Part shown: positions 16,043 to 25,133 of the stretch, in pieces
Position numbering within the stretch: position 1 is the stretch's first letter
Layout: each line of letters opens with the position of its first letter
Assembly (NCBI GenBank): GCA_004134995.1
Contig: REGP01000007.1
Span: forward strand, 1 to 64,000
Length of the DNA: 64,000 nucleotides
Source of the DNA: Oxalobacteraceae bacterium CAVE-383
GTDB taxonomy: Bacteria; Pseudomonadota; Gammaproteobacteria; Burkholderiales; Burkholderiaceae_D
Direction: 5' to 3'
The notes under the pieces: model-generated
Told to the model about the DNA's origin: nothing
What the model saw: the letters and a program-made list of their open reading frames with translations, nothing else
Database searches by the model: none
Program-made: the position numbers and the translations under genes

Positions 16043-16477
16043 ATGCTTACAGTCAACAGATTATCTTCGGCGGAAGCACGCATCCTGATCGAAGGCGCCG
16101 CCGCCAAGGCCGCCGAACAAAACACGCCGCAATGCGTTGCCGTGACCGACGAATCGGGCCACCTGATCGATTTCACGCGCATGGACGGCGGCAAGGTCAG
16201 CAGCATTTCGATCGCCATCGACAAGGCCTTCACTTCGGCCGTGGCGCGCAAGGGCACGCACGTCTATAACGAATTGTGCCAATCCGGCAAGCCGACTTTC
16301 GGCATCCACGTCACCAACGGCGGACACTTCAGCATCATCGGCGGCGGCCTGCCGGTCACCGTGAAAGGCGAGATCGTCGGCGGCATCGGCGTCAGCTCCG
16401 GCACGGCCGCACAGGATCAGCAGGTAGCGGAAGCCGCACTGGAACATTTCTACGCGAAGACCGGCTATACGGCCTGA
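16043..16477 (+). CDS. GlcG/HbpS-family protein
   Basis: 144 residues of the GlcG/HbpS (DUF336) fold: AEQNTPQCVAVTDESGHLI near residue 24 and the terminal GGGLPVTVKGEIVGGIGVSSG block are typical. Such proteins are small oligomers found in many catabolic operons; some bind haem or cobalamin, and most have no proven role. The start is one base after the aldolase stop. No signal peptide. Confidence 0.8.
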   Translation: MLTVNRLSSAEARILIEGAAAKAAEQNTPQCVAVTDESGHLIDFTRMDGGKVSSISIAIDKAFTSAVARKGTHVYNELCQSGKPTFGIHVTNGGHFSIIGGGLPVTVKGEIVGGIGVSSGTAAQDQQVAEAALEHFYAKTGYTA

Positions 16478-16509
16478 TCCCATAAAAATAATCGCTACGC
16501 GGAGAGACA

Positions 16510-17241
16510 ATGAATGAACTGATAGCAAGCAAAAAAGGCGAAGTCGGCTACCTGCGCTTCAACATGCCGGAAACCGGCAACAAGATCGCGCACGCGCTGA
16601 TCGCCAGGATCACCGAGGAACTGCTGGCGCTGGGCAATGACACCGCCATCAAGGCCATCGTCATTTCCAGCGAAGGCGATCACTTCTGCCAGGGCCGCGA
16701 CGCCGGCAAGAAAGACCCGTCGGCGCCGGCGCCCACTGCGGTCGACCTGCGCAACAACATGATGAAGCCGATCATCGGCATGTACCAGGCGCTGCGCGAT
16801 ATCCAGATACCGATCGTCGCCGTGGTGCAGGGCGAAGCGCATGGCTTCGGCGCGGCGCTGGCCGGTTCCTGCGACATCACCATCGCTGCCGACGACGCCA
16901 AATTTTCGTTTCCGGAACTGAAAGCGAACATGCCGCCGACGCTGGCCATGGCGGCCGTCCTCGACCGCGTGCCGCTGAAGACGCTGGGCTGGCTGGTCTA
17001 TACCAGCAACGTGATCAATGCGCATGAAGCCCAACGCGCCGGACTGGTCAGCACCGTGGCCCCGCGCGCCGATCTGCAGCGCACCGCCGATGAAGTGATC
17101 GCAACGCTGGTGTCGAAAGAGCGTGAAGCGCTGATCGGCGTCAAGCAATTCCTGGGCACGACGCAAAACGCCGGCTTCAATGAAGCAGCGGCGCTGGGCA
17201 CCAGTTTGCTGGCGGGGATTCTGGCCTCGGCCGGCAAGTAA
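16510..17241 (+). CDS. Enoyl-CoA hydratase/isomerase family protein
   Basis: 243-residue crotonase-fold protein. The oxyanion-hole region GDHFCQGRDAG (about 56-66) and EAHGFGAALAGSCDITIAADD (about 113-133) are intact, followed by FSFPELKANMPP. The glutamate in FPELK is one of the usual catalytic positions. It would hydrate, isomerise or cleave a CoA thioester in the pathway, yet no CoA ligase is in this operon, so activation must occur elsewhere or the substrate enters as a CoA ester. AGAGACA precedes the ATG. Confidence 0.85.
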   Translation: MNELIASKKGEVGYLRFNMPETGNKIAHALIARITEELLALGNDTAIKAIVISSEGDHFCQGRDAGKKDPSAPAPTAVDLRNNMMKPIIGMYQALRDIQIPIVAVVQGEAHGFGAALAGSCDITIAADDAKFSFPELKANMPPTLAMAAVLDRVPLKTLGWLVYTSNVINAHEAQRAGLVSTVAPRADLQRTADEVIATLVSKEREALIGVKQFLGTTQNAGFNEAAALGTSLLAGILASAGK

Positions 17242-17274
17242 TCGGATTGCGATAGAGCCGATACGTTTTACCGC

Positions 17275-17305
17275 ATCCCGTGACCGGCCTGTGCCGGCGC
17301 GGGAT
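17275..17305 (+). promoter_or_regulatory. Hairpin in the 128-base gap inside the operon
   Basis: ATCCCG (17275-17280) and CCGGC pair with GCCGG and CGGGAT (17300-17305) around a CTGT loop, with a small bulge. No T-run follows, so it is more likely to be an mRNA-processing or stabilising hairpin than a terminator. Confidence 0.35.
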
Positions 17306-17369
17306 CGTTGCTTTCCGCAGTACATTTGAAATACTTCTGAACAAGCAGTCTTCCGATAGGAATCCGCTC

Positions 17370-18839
17370 ATGCTGTCACTCAAAGACTCTTCCCTGTTCA
17401 TCGAAAAAGCCTATATCGACGGCCGCTGGTGCGGCGCGGACGACGGCCGCACCCTGGCCGTCACCGATCCGGCCACCGGCAAGCAGCTCGGCATAGTGCC
17501 CCTGATGGGCGCGGCCGAAACCCGGCGCGCGATCGAAGCGGCGCGCACGGCGGGCCAGAGCTGGCGCCAGAAGACCGCCAAGGCGCGCGGCGCCATCCTG
17601 CGCAAATGGTACGAACTGATGCTGGCCAATATCGATGACCTGGCCGCCATCATGACCGCCGAACAAGGCAAGCCGCTGAACGAATCGCGCGGCGAAATCG
17701 AGTATGCGGCATCGTTCATCGAATGGTTTTCCGAAGAAGGCAAGCGCGCCTATGGCGATACGATTCCGTCGCCGGCGGCCGCCAACCGCATCGTCGTGAC
17801 CAGGGAAGCGATCGGCGTCTGCGCCGCCATCACGCCGTGGAATTTTCCGGCCGCGATGATCACGCGCAAGGTCGCGCCGGCGCTGGCCGCAGGCTGCAGC
17901 ATGGTGCTCAAACCCGCCGAAGCGACGCCCTTCTCGGCGCTGGCGCTGGCGGTGCTGGCCGAACAGGCCGGCGTGCCGGCCGGCATCTTCAGCGTGGTCA
18001 CCGGTTCGCCGGCCGATATCGGCGGCGAGATGACCTCGAATCCGATTGTGCGCAAGCTGAGCTTCACCGGCTCCACCGAAATCGGCCGCCTGCTGATGCG
18101 GCAATCGGCGTCGACCATCAAAAAACTGTCGCTGGAACTGGGCGGCAATGCGCCGTTCATCGTGTTCGACGATGCCGATCTCGATGCCGCCGTGGAAGGC
18201 GCGATGGCCTCGAAGTACCGCAACGGCGGCCAGACCTGCGTTTGCGCCAATCGCCTGTATGTCCAGTCCGGCATCTACGATGCTTTCGCCCAGAAACTGG
18301 CCAAGGCGGTCGAAAAGATCATGGTCGGCAACGGCCTGGAGGCCGGCGTCACGCAAGGCCCGCTGATCAACGCGGAGGCCATCGCCAAGGTCGAGGAACA
18401 TATTGCCGACGCCATCTCCAAGGGCGCGCGGGTATTGACCGGCGGCGCGCGCCATGCGCTCGGCGGCAATTTCTTCCAGCCGACCGTGCTGACCGAAGTC
18501 ACCTCCGGCATGCGCGTGGCGCGCGAAGAAACCTTCGGTCCGATGGCGCCGCTGTTCCGCTTCAACACGGAAGAAGAAGTGCTGGCCATGGCCAACGATA
18601 CCGAATTCGGCCTCGCCAGCTATTTGTATTCGCGCGATATCGGCCGCGTCTGGCGCATCGCCGAAGGCCTGGAAAGCGGCATGGTCGGCGTCAATACCGG
18701 CCTGATTTCAAACGAAGTGGCGCCGTTCGGCGGCGTCAAGCAATCGGGGCTGGGGCGCGAGGGATCGCACTACGGCCTCGATGATTACCTGACGATCAAG
18801 TACATCTGCCTGGGCGGCATGCGCCCGGTGGATGCATAG
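17370..18839 (+). CDS. NAD(P)-dependent aldehyde dehydrogenase (SSADH-like)
   Basis: 489 residues from the ATG at 17370 (GATAGGAATCCGCTC upstream; the frame is open upstream but not conserved). Catalytic C290 in GGQTCVCANR and E256 in LELGGNAP. The TPWNFPAAMITRK block and overall length match the succinate-semialdehyde dehydrogenase (GabD) group, whose members oxidise succinate, glutarate or related semialdehydes. In this operon it would oxidise the aldehyde released by the DHDPS-family aldolase. Confidence 0.87.
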   Translation: MLSLKDSSLFIEKAYIDGRWCGADDGRTLAVTDPATGKQLGIVPLMGAAETRRAIEAARTAGQSWRQKTAKARGAILRKWYELMLANIDDLAAIMTAEQGKPLNESRGEIEYAASFIEWFSEEGKRAYGDTIPSPAAANRIVVTREAIGVCAAITPWNFPAAMITRKVAPALAAGCSMVLKPAEATPFSALALAVLAEQAGVPAGIFSVVTGSPADIGGEMTSNPIVRKLSFTGSTEIGRLLMRQSASTIKKLSLELGGNAPFIVFDDADLDAAVEGAMASKYRNGGQTCVCANRLYVQSGIYDAFAQKLAKAVEKIMVGNGLEAGVTQGPLINAEAIAKVEEHIADAISKGARVLTGGARHALGGNFFQPTVLTEVTSGMRVAREETFGPMAPLFRFNTEEEVLAMANDTEFGLASYLYSRDIGRVWRIAEGLESGMVGVNTGLISNEVAPFGGVKQSGLGREGSHYGLDDYLTIKYICLGGMRPVDA

Positions 18840-18908
18840 GGCGCGCAACAAGCATCGGAAAGTATCGAGCGCCGGCAGTCCGGTCGTCATCCATCGAAGG
18901 AGATAAAC

Positions 18909-19526
18909 ATGGCATGGTGCGATTCGCAAACGTGGTTGATGAATGCGTTGAAACAGGATTGGTACCGGCGCCTGCTGGACGCGACTTCGATGGAGCCGGT
19001 AGCCAAGGGCGACCGCCTCAAGATTCTGCGGCCGAACGCCATGCCGTGGGAATTGTCGCGCCAGGGCATCCTGAAGCATCTGTTCAACGAAAAGCTGAGC
19101 AGGCACATGGAACCGGTGGACGCCTACATGCTGATGATTCCGCCCGGCAGCCGTTCCGGCAAGCATCGCCATCTGGGCGACGAAAGCCTGTACGTGGCCG
19201 AAGGCGACGGCTACGTGCTGTACCAGGACTGCGACGTGGAGATCACCGACGCCTACCGCTGGAAGCAGCAGGACGAAGTCAAGCGCCACGACTGGAAGAC
19301 CGGCGACGTCTTCTACATTCCCCCCAATACCGTGCATCAGTTTTTCAATAGCGATTCCGAACGGCCGGCGCGCCTGATTTCGGCCACCAGCTGCATCTAT
19401 CAGAAACTCGGGCTGAACGATATCCAGCAACTGGAAGACGCGCCGGAATACCGGCCGGGGGTGGCATTGAACAACGACAACGTGGTGCATTACATGCGGG
19501 CCAAGCAGAGGAAACCGGTAAACTGA
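18909..19526 (+). CDS. Cupin-domain protein
   Basis: 205 residues. Single cupin barrel with the metal-binding motif G-x-HRHLGDESLY near 87-97 and the second motif HDWKTGDVFYIPPNTVHQFFN near 127-147. Histidines H89, H91 and H143 with E95 are the likely metal ligands. Several bacterial ring-cleaving dioxygenases are cupins of this size, but regulators and isomerases are too; the sequence alone does not decide. GAAGGAGATAAAC is an excellent ribosome binding site. Confidence 0.75.
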   Translation: MAWCDSQTWLMNALKQDWYRRLLDATSMEPVAKGDRLKILRPNAMPWELSRQGILKHLFNEKLSRHMEPVDAYMLMIPPGSRSGKHRHLGDESLYVAEGDGYVLYQDCDVEITDAYRWKQQDEVKRHDWKTGDVFYIPPNTVHQFFNSDSERPARLISATSCIYQKLGLNDIQQLEDAPEYRPGVALNNDNVVHYMRAKQRKPVN

Positions 19527-19569
19527 GCACGGCCGAAACATCAAATAATAATCACGCACAGGAGATGAC

Positions 19570-20643
19570 ATGCGCGTTCTCAGCAACGAGGATATCGACC
19601 GCTTGTTGACCATGCCGGAATGCATGGCCACGCTGGAACAGATGTATCTGGACTACGCCAACGGCCAGGCGCTGATGGTGCCGCGGCTCGACAATATTTC
19701 GCCGGCGAGCGAAGACGACGCCTATTACGGCTTCAAGCAGATGGGCGGCGCATGGCCGCGCAAGAAGGTGCAGGCGCTGCGCATCAATTCGGACATCATT
19801 TCGCATCCCGTCATCGCCGGCAAACAGCGCCGCGTCAAGGACCCGCGCGCCGACGGCCGCTGGGTCGGCCTGGTGTTCATGTTCAGCAGCGAGACCGGCG
19901 CCCTGCTCGGCATTTTCCCGGACGGCGCAATGCAGCGCATGCGGGTCGGCGCGGCCAGCGGCATCGCGTTCAAATATCTCGCGCCCAAGGACGCCAGGAC
20001 GCTGGCCATCATCGGCAGCGGCTGGCAGGCCGGCGGCCAGCTGATGGCGGCGATGGCCTTGCGGCCGTTCAGCGAAGTGCGCATCTTCAGCCCGCGCGCC
20101 GAGCGCCGCGCCGCCTTTGCCGCCGAAGCCAAGCGGCTGCATCCCGGCATCCGGATCCTCGATATCGACAACGCCGAAGAAGCCGTGCGCGGCGCCGACG
20201 TGGCGATGGCCGCCACCTCATCCATGCAGCGCGTGCTGGAGCCGTCCTGGCTGAAGCCGGGCATGCATCTGAGCTGCATCAAGACGCTGGAAGTCGACCA
20301 GGAAATACTCGACGTCTGCGACCGCGTGGTGGTGCACGTGAGCAAGGAAGCCAAGCTGGCCGACAACATCATGGCCGGCACAAAAAATGTTAACGAGCTC
20401 GACGAAAAAGGCTGGTGGAAGGCGCCGGGCAGCAAGTTCGATACTTACCCGGAATTGGCGCAGCTGGTGGCCGGCAAGGCGCCGGGCCGCAAGAATCCCG
20501 AGGAAATCACCTGCTTCCTGAACAACGTCGGCATCGGCCTGCAGTTCGCTGCGGCCGGCGCGCTGGTGCTGGAAAAGGCGCGCAGCATGGAGATCGGGCA
20601 TGAGCTGCCGGATGACTGGTTTTCGGAGGATGTGCATCCGTAA
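19570..20643 (+). CDS. Ornithine cyclodeaminase/mu-crystallin family protein
   Basis: 357 residues. NAD(P)-binding Rossmann motif GSGWQAGGQ at 149-157 after a strand LAIIGS; upstream MQRMRVGAASGIAFKYL is the family's substrate/dimer block. The family contains ornithine cyclodeaminase, alanine dehydrogenase and ketimine reductases. Nothing here points to ornithine metabolism; a dehydrogenase or imine-reductase role in the catabolic pathway is an inference. CAGGAGATGAC precedes the ATG. Last gene of the operon. Confidence 0.82.
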   Translation: MRVLSNEDIDRLLTMPECMATLEQMYLDYANGQALMVPRLDNISPASEDDAYYGFKQMGGAWPRKKVQALRINSDIISHPVIAGKQRRVKDPRADGRWVGLVFMFSSETGALLGIFPDGAMQRMRVGAASGIAFKYLAPKDARTLAIIGSGWQAGGQLMAAMALRPFSEVRIFSPRAERRAAFAAEAKRLHPGIRILDIDNAEEAVRGADVAMAATSSMQRVLEPSWLKPGMHLSCIKTLEVDQEILDVCDRVVVHVSKEAKLADNIMAGTKNVNELDEKGWWKAPGSKFDTYPELAQLVAGKAPGRKNPEEITCFLNNVGIGLQFAAAGALVLEKARSMEIGHELPDDWFSEDVHP

Positions 20644-20673
20644 TCGCCGGAGAACGGCACAAAAAAACGGCAC

Positions 20674-20714
20674 AAAAAAATCCCCGCCATGCTTCTGCAC
20701 GGCAGGGATTTTTT
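20674..20714. terminator. Bidirectional intrinsic terminator
   Basis: A7-TCCCCGCCATGC-TTCT-GCACGGCAGGGA-T6: a 12-bp stem with two mismatches, flanked by an A-run and a T-run, between the convergent ends at 20643 and 20738. It can stop both operons. Confidence 0.88.
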
Positions 20715-20737
20715 ACTTCAGGCCCGGCCTGGCCTGC

Positions 20738-22381
20738 TTACTCTTTATAGTTGCTCACCGGCGTATTCGGCGTCGCGCCCTTGACGCGGCCTTCGGCATA
20801 GCCGGCGTCGCGCTGCATCCATTCGCCGCGGGTCGCCTGCATGGCATTGGCGTCCCACTTCTCGGTCCAGTCGCCCAGCGAATAACCGAACCATGGCGAT
20901 TCCGGCGTCAGCTTCGGCAGGCCCAGCTTCTCCCACAATACCTTGGCGTTTTCCATGAATTCGCGTTTCGGCAAGGCCAGCGGCGGCATCGGGAATTTCA
21001 TGGTGGCGTCGATCAGCATGGCGGAATCGATATCCGGCGTGAATTCGCTGCGCGGACCGTGGCCCGGCTCGCGGTAGCGCACGATCTGCGTGTCCTGCGC
21101 CGGATCGCAGCGGTACGACATGGCCCACAGCACCGCATCGACATTGCCCGGATCGATGTCTTCGTCGATGGCGATCACGAACTTGCCGATCGCCGCCTGC
21201 AGCGTCATCGAACCGTGCAGCGCGCGCCAGATCTCGGTCTTGGTCGAACCGGCGGCGAATTGCAGGAACACCACCTTGCGCAGATTGGTCAGCGCTTCAT
21301 GCAGCACCACCTTCTTGATGCCCTTGATCGCCAGCGTATCGCGCAGATGCGCCAGATACAGCGGCTCATAGGCCAGCTTCTTGATGACGCTGGATTCGCT
21401 CGGCGTGACTTGTGAAATGATCGACGTGATGATGGCCTGTTTGCGGCGCGTGATCGCGGTAACCTTGATGGCCATGTTGTAGTCTTCCAGCGCGACATAG
21501 CCGTGCGATTCGCCGAACGGGCCTTCCGGCTCCAGGAAGTCGGTTTCGACATAGCCTTCGATGACGACTTCGGCTTCGGCCGGAATGATCAGATCGACGC
21601 TATGCGCGCGAATGGCCTTGATCGGCCGGCCGGCCAGCGCGCCGGCCACGCCCAATTCGTCAACGCCCAGGCGCAGCTTCTGCGGGCCCTGGAAATTCAC
21701 CAGCGGCGGACAGCCGACCACGATCGCGACCGGCATCCGTTCGCCGCGCGCCTTGTACTTCTTCCAGTGTTCGAGGCCGCCGGCGCGCAGGTTCGCCAGC
21801 ATCATCATGCCGAGCCGGTCGGGCGACTTCAGATGGCCGCGATAGGTGCCCATGTTCTGCACGCCGGTTTCCGGATCGCGCGTGACCACGCAGGCCGCGG
21901 TAAAGAACGGCGCGGCGTCAAAGCCGGGCGTGGAGATCGGCACCGGCAGCGATTCCAGGCCGTTGCCCGGCCCTTCCAGCGCGGCGCCTTCGATGATGAT
22001 TTCCTGGCATGGCGCCGAGGCCACCATTTCGGGCGGGATCGGATTGGCGATCGCGCGCTCCCAGGCCGGTCCGATGTCTTCCACGGTCGGCACGTTCATG
22101 CCGATGCGGTAGATTTCCGGATTGGTCGCCAGCACGCCGACGGCGACCGAAATATCGTATTTGCGGCCGGCGCTGTCGACCACGTTGGTGAACAGGAAAG
22201 CCTTGCGGTCTTTTTCAGGAATGCCGCCGCGGAACTGCCAGCGCACCAGCGGATGCAGCTCGGTATCCTTGTTCACCGGCTCGGTGATGCGATGCAGCAG
22301 GCCTGCCTTGTCGAGACGTTCTATATGCTCGTGCAGATCCGCATACGAGGCGCTGGTATTGACTTCAGCCGGTTTGTTCAT
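20738..22381 (-). CDS. UbiD-family (prenylated-FMN) decarboxylase
   Basis: 547 residues. The UbiD block TDFLEPEGPFGESHGYV (about residue 280) contains the catalytic Glu region, followed by AITRRKQAI and PSESSVIKK. UbiD enzymes reversibly decarboxylate aromatic or unsaturated acids with prFMN. The cofactor-making partner UbiX is not in the window. It is the last gene of a leftward unit SBP - EutA-like - UbiD, 75 bases after the EutA-like gene, and is probably catabolic rather than ubiquinone-biosynthetic because of this context. AAGGAGTAGTCGAA precedes the ATG. Confidence 0.9.
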   Translation of the reverse strand: MNKPAEVNTSASYADLHEHIERLDKAGLLHRITEPVNKDTELHPLVRWQFRGGIPEKDRKAFLFTNVVDSAGRKYDISVAVGVLATNPEIYRIGMNVPTVEDIGPAWERAIANPIPPEMVASAPCQEIIIEGAALEGPGNGLESLPVPISTPGFDAAPFFTAACVVTRDPETGVQNMGTYRGHLKSPDRLGMMMLANLRAGGLEHWKKYKARGERMPVAIVVGCPPLVNFQGPQKLRLGVDELGVAGALAGRPIKAIRAHSVDLIIPAEAEVVIEGYVETDFLEPEGPFGESHGYVALEDYNMAIKVTAITRRKQAIITSIISQVTPSESSVIKKLAYEPLYLAHLRDTLAIKGIKKVVLHEALTNLRKVVFLQFAAGSTKTEIWRALHGSMTLQAAIGKFVIAIDEDIDPGNVDAVLWAMSYRCDPAQDTQIVRYREPGHGPRSEFTPDIDSAMLIDATMKFPMPPLALPKREFMENAKVLWEKLGLPKLTPESPWFGYSLGDWTEKWDANAMQATRGEWMQRDAGYAEGRVKGATPNTPVSNYKE

Positions 22382-22456
22382 TTCGACTACTCCTTGGTAT
22401 TAATGATAGTTAAGCATACGCCAGGCCAGGCATGCAGCGTGCAGCAGGCGCCGCGG

Positions 22457-24034
22457 CTACACGCCGGCCGAAAACAACAGCGATTTTATGACCACCGGAA
22501 TCACATTGGCCGGCAGGATCAATTCGCCCAGATCGACATAATCGTAGGCGCGCAGTTCGATGCCGTCCACCACGATGATTTTTTCCTGCACGCCCAGCTC
22601 GTCCTTCATGATGTGCGCCAGCGACTGCGCGACGTCGCCGTCGACGATCAGGATCAGCGCGCCGCGTTTGACGGGCTGCTCCCGGAACGCCTGCACCAGC
22701 CCTTCGGCCAGATTGCGCAAGCGCCAGTAGATCGGTTCGCCGCGCCACTTCAATGCAATCGCCACCGGCTGCTCCGCGCCGCCTTCGGCCAGCAGCAGCG
22801 TCGGCGCGATGCGGGCGGCAATCCCGGCCACGTCGATGGTCTGGTCGAGGTCCAGCGCCGGCGACAGCACCGGCACGTTATGCATCGGCAGCATGCTGCT
22901 GTCGGACAGGAAAATGGTCTTGCCGCTGACCTGCACCGTGAACTGCGAGGCGCCGATCACGGTGGCGCGTATGCCCTGCCCCGGATCGGCGATCGGGAGT
23001 TCGATGGCCTTGTTCCTGAAGGCTTCGACGATCCCTTCGGCGACGAACTTGCCGATGTCGCCGTACAGCCGCGCTTCGCGCCCGTAGATATATTCGGAGA
23101 CGCCGCCGGAAAACGTCACGACGTCGATCTTCCCGGCCTTCGGCAGCCTGGCCGTGAGGAACAGCGGCTCGGCTTCGGCCGGCACCGGCTGCTGCCGGAT
23201 CAGCGCGGCCACGGCCTGCACCAGCGAAGCAATGATGTCTTGCACGTGGTCCGGATCCGGCACGCAGCCCATTGCCATTTTCAGGCCGCGCGCCGCCGCA
23301 ATCGTCCGCACGGCGTCGTCGATGCGGATCAGCTTGCCGTCGGCATCCTGCACCATCAGGCGTCCGCCGACCGCGATTGCGCAAGTGCCGAGGATCTCGC
23401 CGTTCCCGATCAGCGCCAGCTTGGTGGTGCCGCCGCCGATATCGACGTGCAGCACCGTTTTCTTCTGCGCCAGCGACAGCGCCACGGCGCCGGAACCGTT
23501 GGCCGCCAGCGTGCATTCCAGATGATGCCCGGCCGAGGCGCAGACGAACTTGCCCGAATCGTGGGCGAACAGTTGCGCGATAGCCTCGGCGTTGGTTTTC
23601 TTGATCGCCTCGCCGGTCAGGATCACGGCGCCGGAATCGATCTGCGCAGGCGACAGACCGGCCGCCTTGTAGGCCTCGCCGATAAAGGCTTTCAGGGCAT
23701 CCGCATCGATGCTGTTGTCGGGCTTGAAGGGCGTGATGACGATCGGCGAGCGCCACAGGATTTCGCGATTGACGATGATGAACTGGCTCGACAGCGAATT
23801 CGCCTTGCGCCGCAGGTGCACCTTGGCGAACATCAGGTGCGAGGTCGAACTGCCGATATCGATGCCGACCGTGGTCAGTATCACGTTGTCCATCTTGCGG
23901 ATGTATTCGATCATCGCGCCGTTCGAGGCCATCGAATATTCGTGGGAATGATCCTCGTCGTCGCCGTGCATTTTCAGGGGCGAGGCAAACAGGGCGGCAT
24001 ATTGCCGCCCGCCGGTGCTGATAGCTGGATTCAT
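22457..24034 (-). CDS. EutA-like ammonia-lyase reactivase (ASKHA ATPase)
   Basis: 525 residues from the ATG at 24034; the ribosome binding site is weak, and a start at M22, M35 or M41 is possible. ASKHA-fold motifs are clear: phosphate-1 GIDIGSSTS (57-65), phosphate-2 HVDIGGGTTK (196-205) and adenosine motif TFSGGVSEYIYG (near 340). The C-terminus DYVDLGELILPANVIPVVIKSL matches EutA closely. EutA exchanges damaged cobalamin in ethanolamine ammonia-lyase, but no eutBC or other cobalamin enzyme is in the window. It lies between a binding protein and UbiD in one transcription unit, so its client may be something else. Confidence 0.82.
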   Translation of the reverse strand: MNPAISTGGRQYAALFASPLKMHGDDEDHSHEYSMASNGAMIEYIRKMDNVILTTVGIDIGSSTSHLMFAKVHLRRKANSLSSQFIIVNREILWRSPIVITPFKPDNSIDADALKAFIGEAYKAAGLSPAQIDSGAVILTGEAIKKTNAEAIAQLFAHDSGKFVCASAGHHLECTLAANGSGAVALSLAQKKTVLHVDIGGGTTKLALIGNGEILGTCAIAVGGRLMVQDADGKLIRIDDAVRTIAAARGLKMAMGCVPDPDHVQDIIASLVQAVAALIRQQPVPAEAEPLFLTARLPKAGKIDVVTFSGGVSEYIYGREARLYGDIGKFVAEGIVEAFRNKAIELPIADPGQGIRATVIGASQFTVQVSGKTIFLSDSSMLPMHNVPVLSPALDLDQTIDVAGIAARIAPTLLLAEGGAEQPVAIALKWRGEPIYWRLRNLAEGLVQAFREQPVKRGALILIVDGDVAQSLAHIMKDELGVQEKIIVVDGIELRAYDYVDLGELILPANVIPVVIKSLLFSAGV

Positions 24035-24062
24035 CTCGATTGCATTCTGATTAACCTTGCGC

Positions 24063-25133
24063 TTACTTCGCCTTGGTAATGATGCGTTCATAGTCCTTGG
24101 TCCACGCCGCGCCCTCATCCATGCTGCGGGCGGGATCGATGTAGACCAGGGGCATGGCGCCGGCATGGCCCTTGATTTTCCTGTTGGTCGGATACTGTTC
24201 GCGGTCCGCGTACATCTGCTGGCCGTCGGTCAGCATGAAGTCATAGAACAGCAGCGCGGCATAAGGATGCTGCACCTTCTTCGGCATCGCGATGCCGCGG
24301 ATCTGCGCAATCTGCGGCTGTATCACGAACCAGTCGATCGGCGCGCCCTTCTTCTTGAGCTGCTCCGGCTTGTAGCCGTACAGCGTCAGGCCCATCGGCA
24401 CATCGCCGGAGACGATCAGATTGGCCAGCAGCGAATGCCCCTTGCGTACTGAAATGCCATTTTTGGCGACGATGTCCTGGAACAGCTTGTGGGTTTTATC
24501 CTTGCCCAGTTTTTCCGAGGTCATCGCGAACCAGTCCTGATCGTCGGCTTCCACGGTCAACATGCCCTTCCACTTCGGATCGAGCAGGTCGTTATAGGTT
24601 TTCGGCAGATCGGCCTTCTTGATCTTGTTGGTGTTGTAGGCCTGGACGAAGACGTCGACGGTGGTCGCAACCCAATCCCTGGAGCCCGGGAAGGCTTCCG
24701 GAATCAGATCTTTCTCCAGCGGCGATTTGACCGGCTGCAACAGTTTTTCGCGCGACAACGCTTCCATGCCGGGGCCGTTGTTGTCGATCATGTCGGCATC
24801 GAAACGGCTGCCCAGCGCTTCCGTGATCAGCCGGTTGGAGACGGTTTCGGAACTCGAACGCCACAGCACCACCTTGATGCCGTATTTCTTCGTAAAGGCG
24901 GCGGCCATGACCGGGATATCTTCGATGTTGACGTGATACAGCGTCAGCGTGCCTTCTTTTTTCGCTTCGGCTTCGATGGTCTGCTGGCGGGTTGCGGCCG
25001 GCATCGCGTTGACTTGGCTGATGATGGTTTCGCTGGCCACCGGCGCCGCTGCTGCCGCTTGCGGCCCCATGCCCATCAGGGCCGCGCTCATTGCCGACAG
25101 GATCAGGCATGCCCTCAAGAATCCTTGTTTCAT
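24063..25133 (-). CDS. Periplasmic solute-binding protein (Fbp/family 1 type), copy 4
   Basis: 356 residues from the ATG at 25133, chosen because AAAGGAACGGAG precedes it (the frame extends nine codons further). Signal peptide MKQGFLRACLILSAMSAALM and on, cleaved near residue 30. Blocks shared with the other three copies: EAKKEGTLTLYHVN, KKYGIKVVLWRS, QAYNTNKIKKADLPKTY, LLDPKWKGMLTVEA. First gene of the unit containing the EutA-like protein and UbiD; 28 bases separate it from the EutA-like gene. No ABC membrane genes nearby. Confidence 0.85.
   Translation of the reverse strand: MKQGFLRACLILSAMSAALMGMGPQAAAAAPVASETIISQVNAMPAATRQQTIEAEAKKEGTLTLYHVNIEDIPVMAAAFTKKYGIKVVLWRSSSETVSNRLITEALGSRFDADMIDNNGPGMEALSREKLLQPVKSPLEKDLIPEAFPGSRDWVATTVDVFVQAYNTNKIKKADLPKTYNDLLDPKWKGMLTVEADDQDWFAMTSEKLGKDKTHKLFQDIVAKNGISVRKGHSLLANLIVSGDVPMGLTLYGYKPEQLKKKGAPIDWFVIQPQIAQIRGIAMPKKVQHPYAALLFYDFMLTDGQQMYADREQYPTNRKIKGHAGAMPLVYIDPARSMDEGAAWTKDYERIITKAK

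Noticed and set aside
21503-24079. 858-codon open frame on the plus strand opposite the UbiD and EutA-like genes
   Set aside because: Composition is Arg/His/Gln/Ala-rich with no recognisable domain, typical of the antisense frame of high-GC genes; the minus-strand proteins have intact family motifs throughout.
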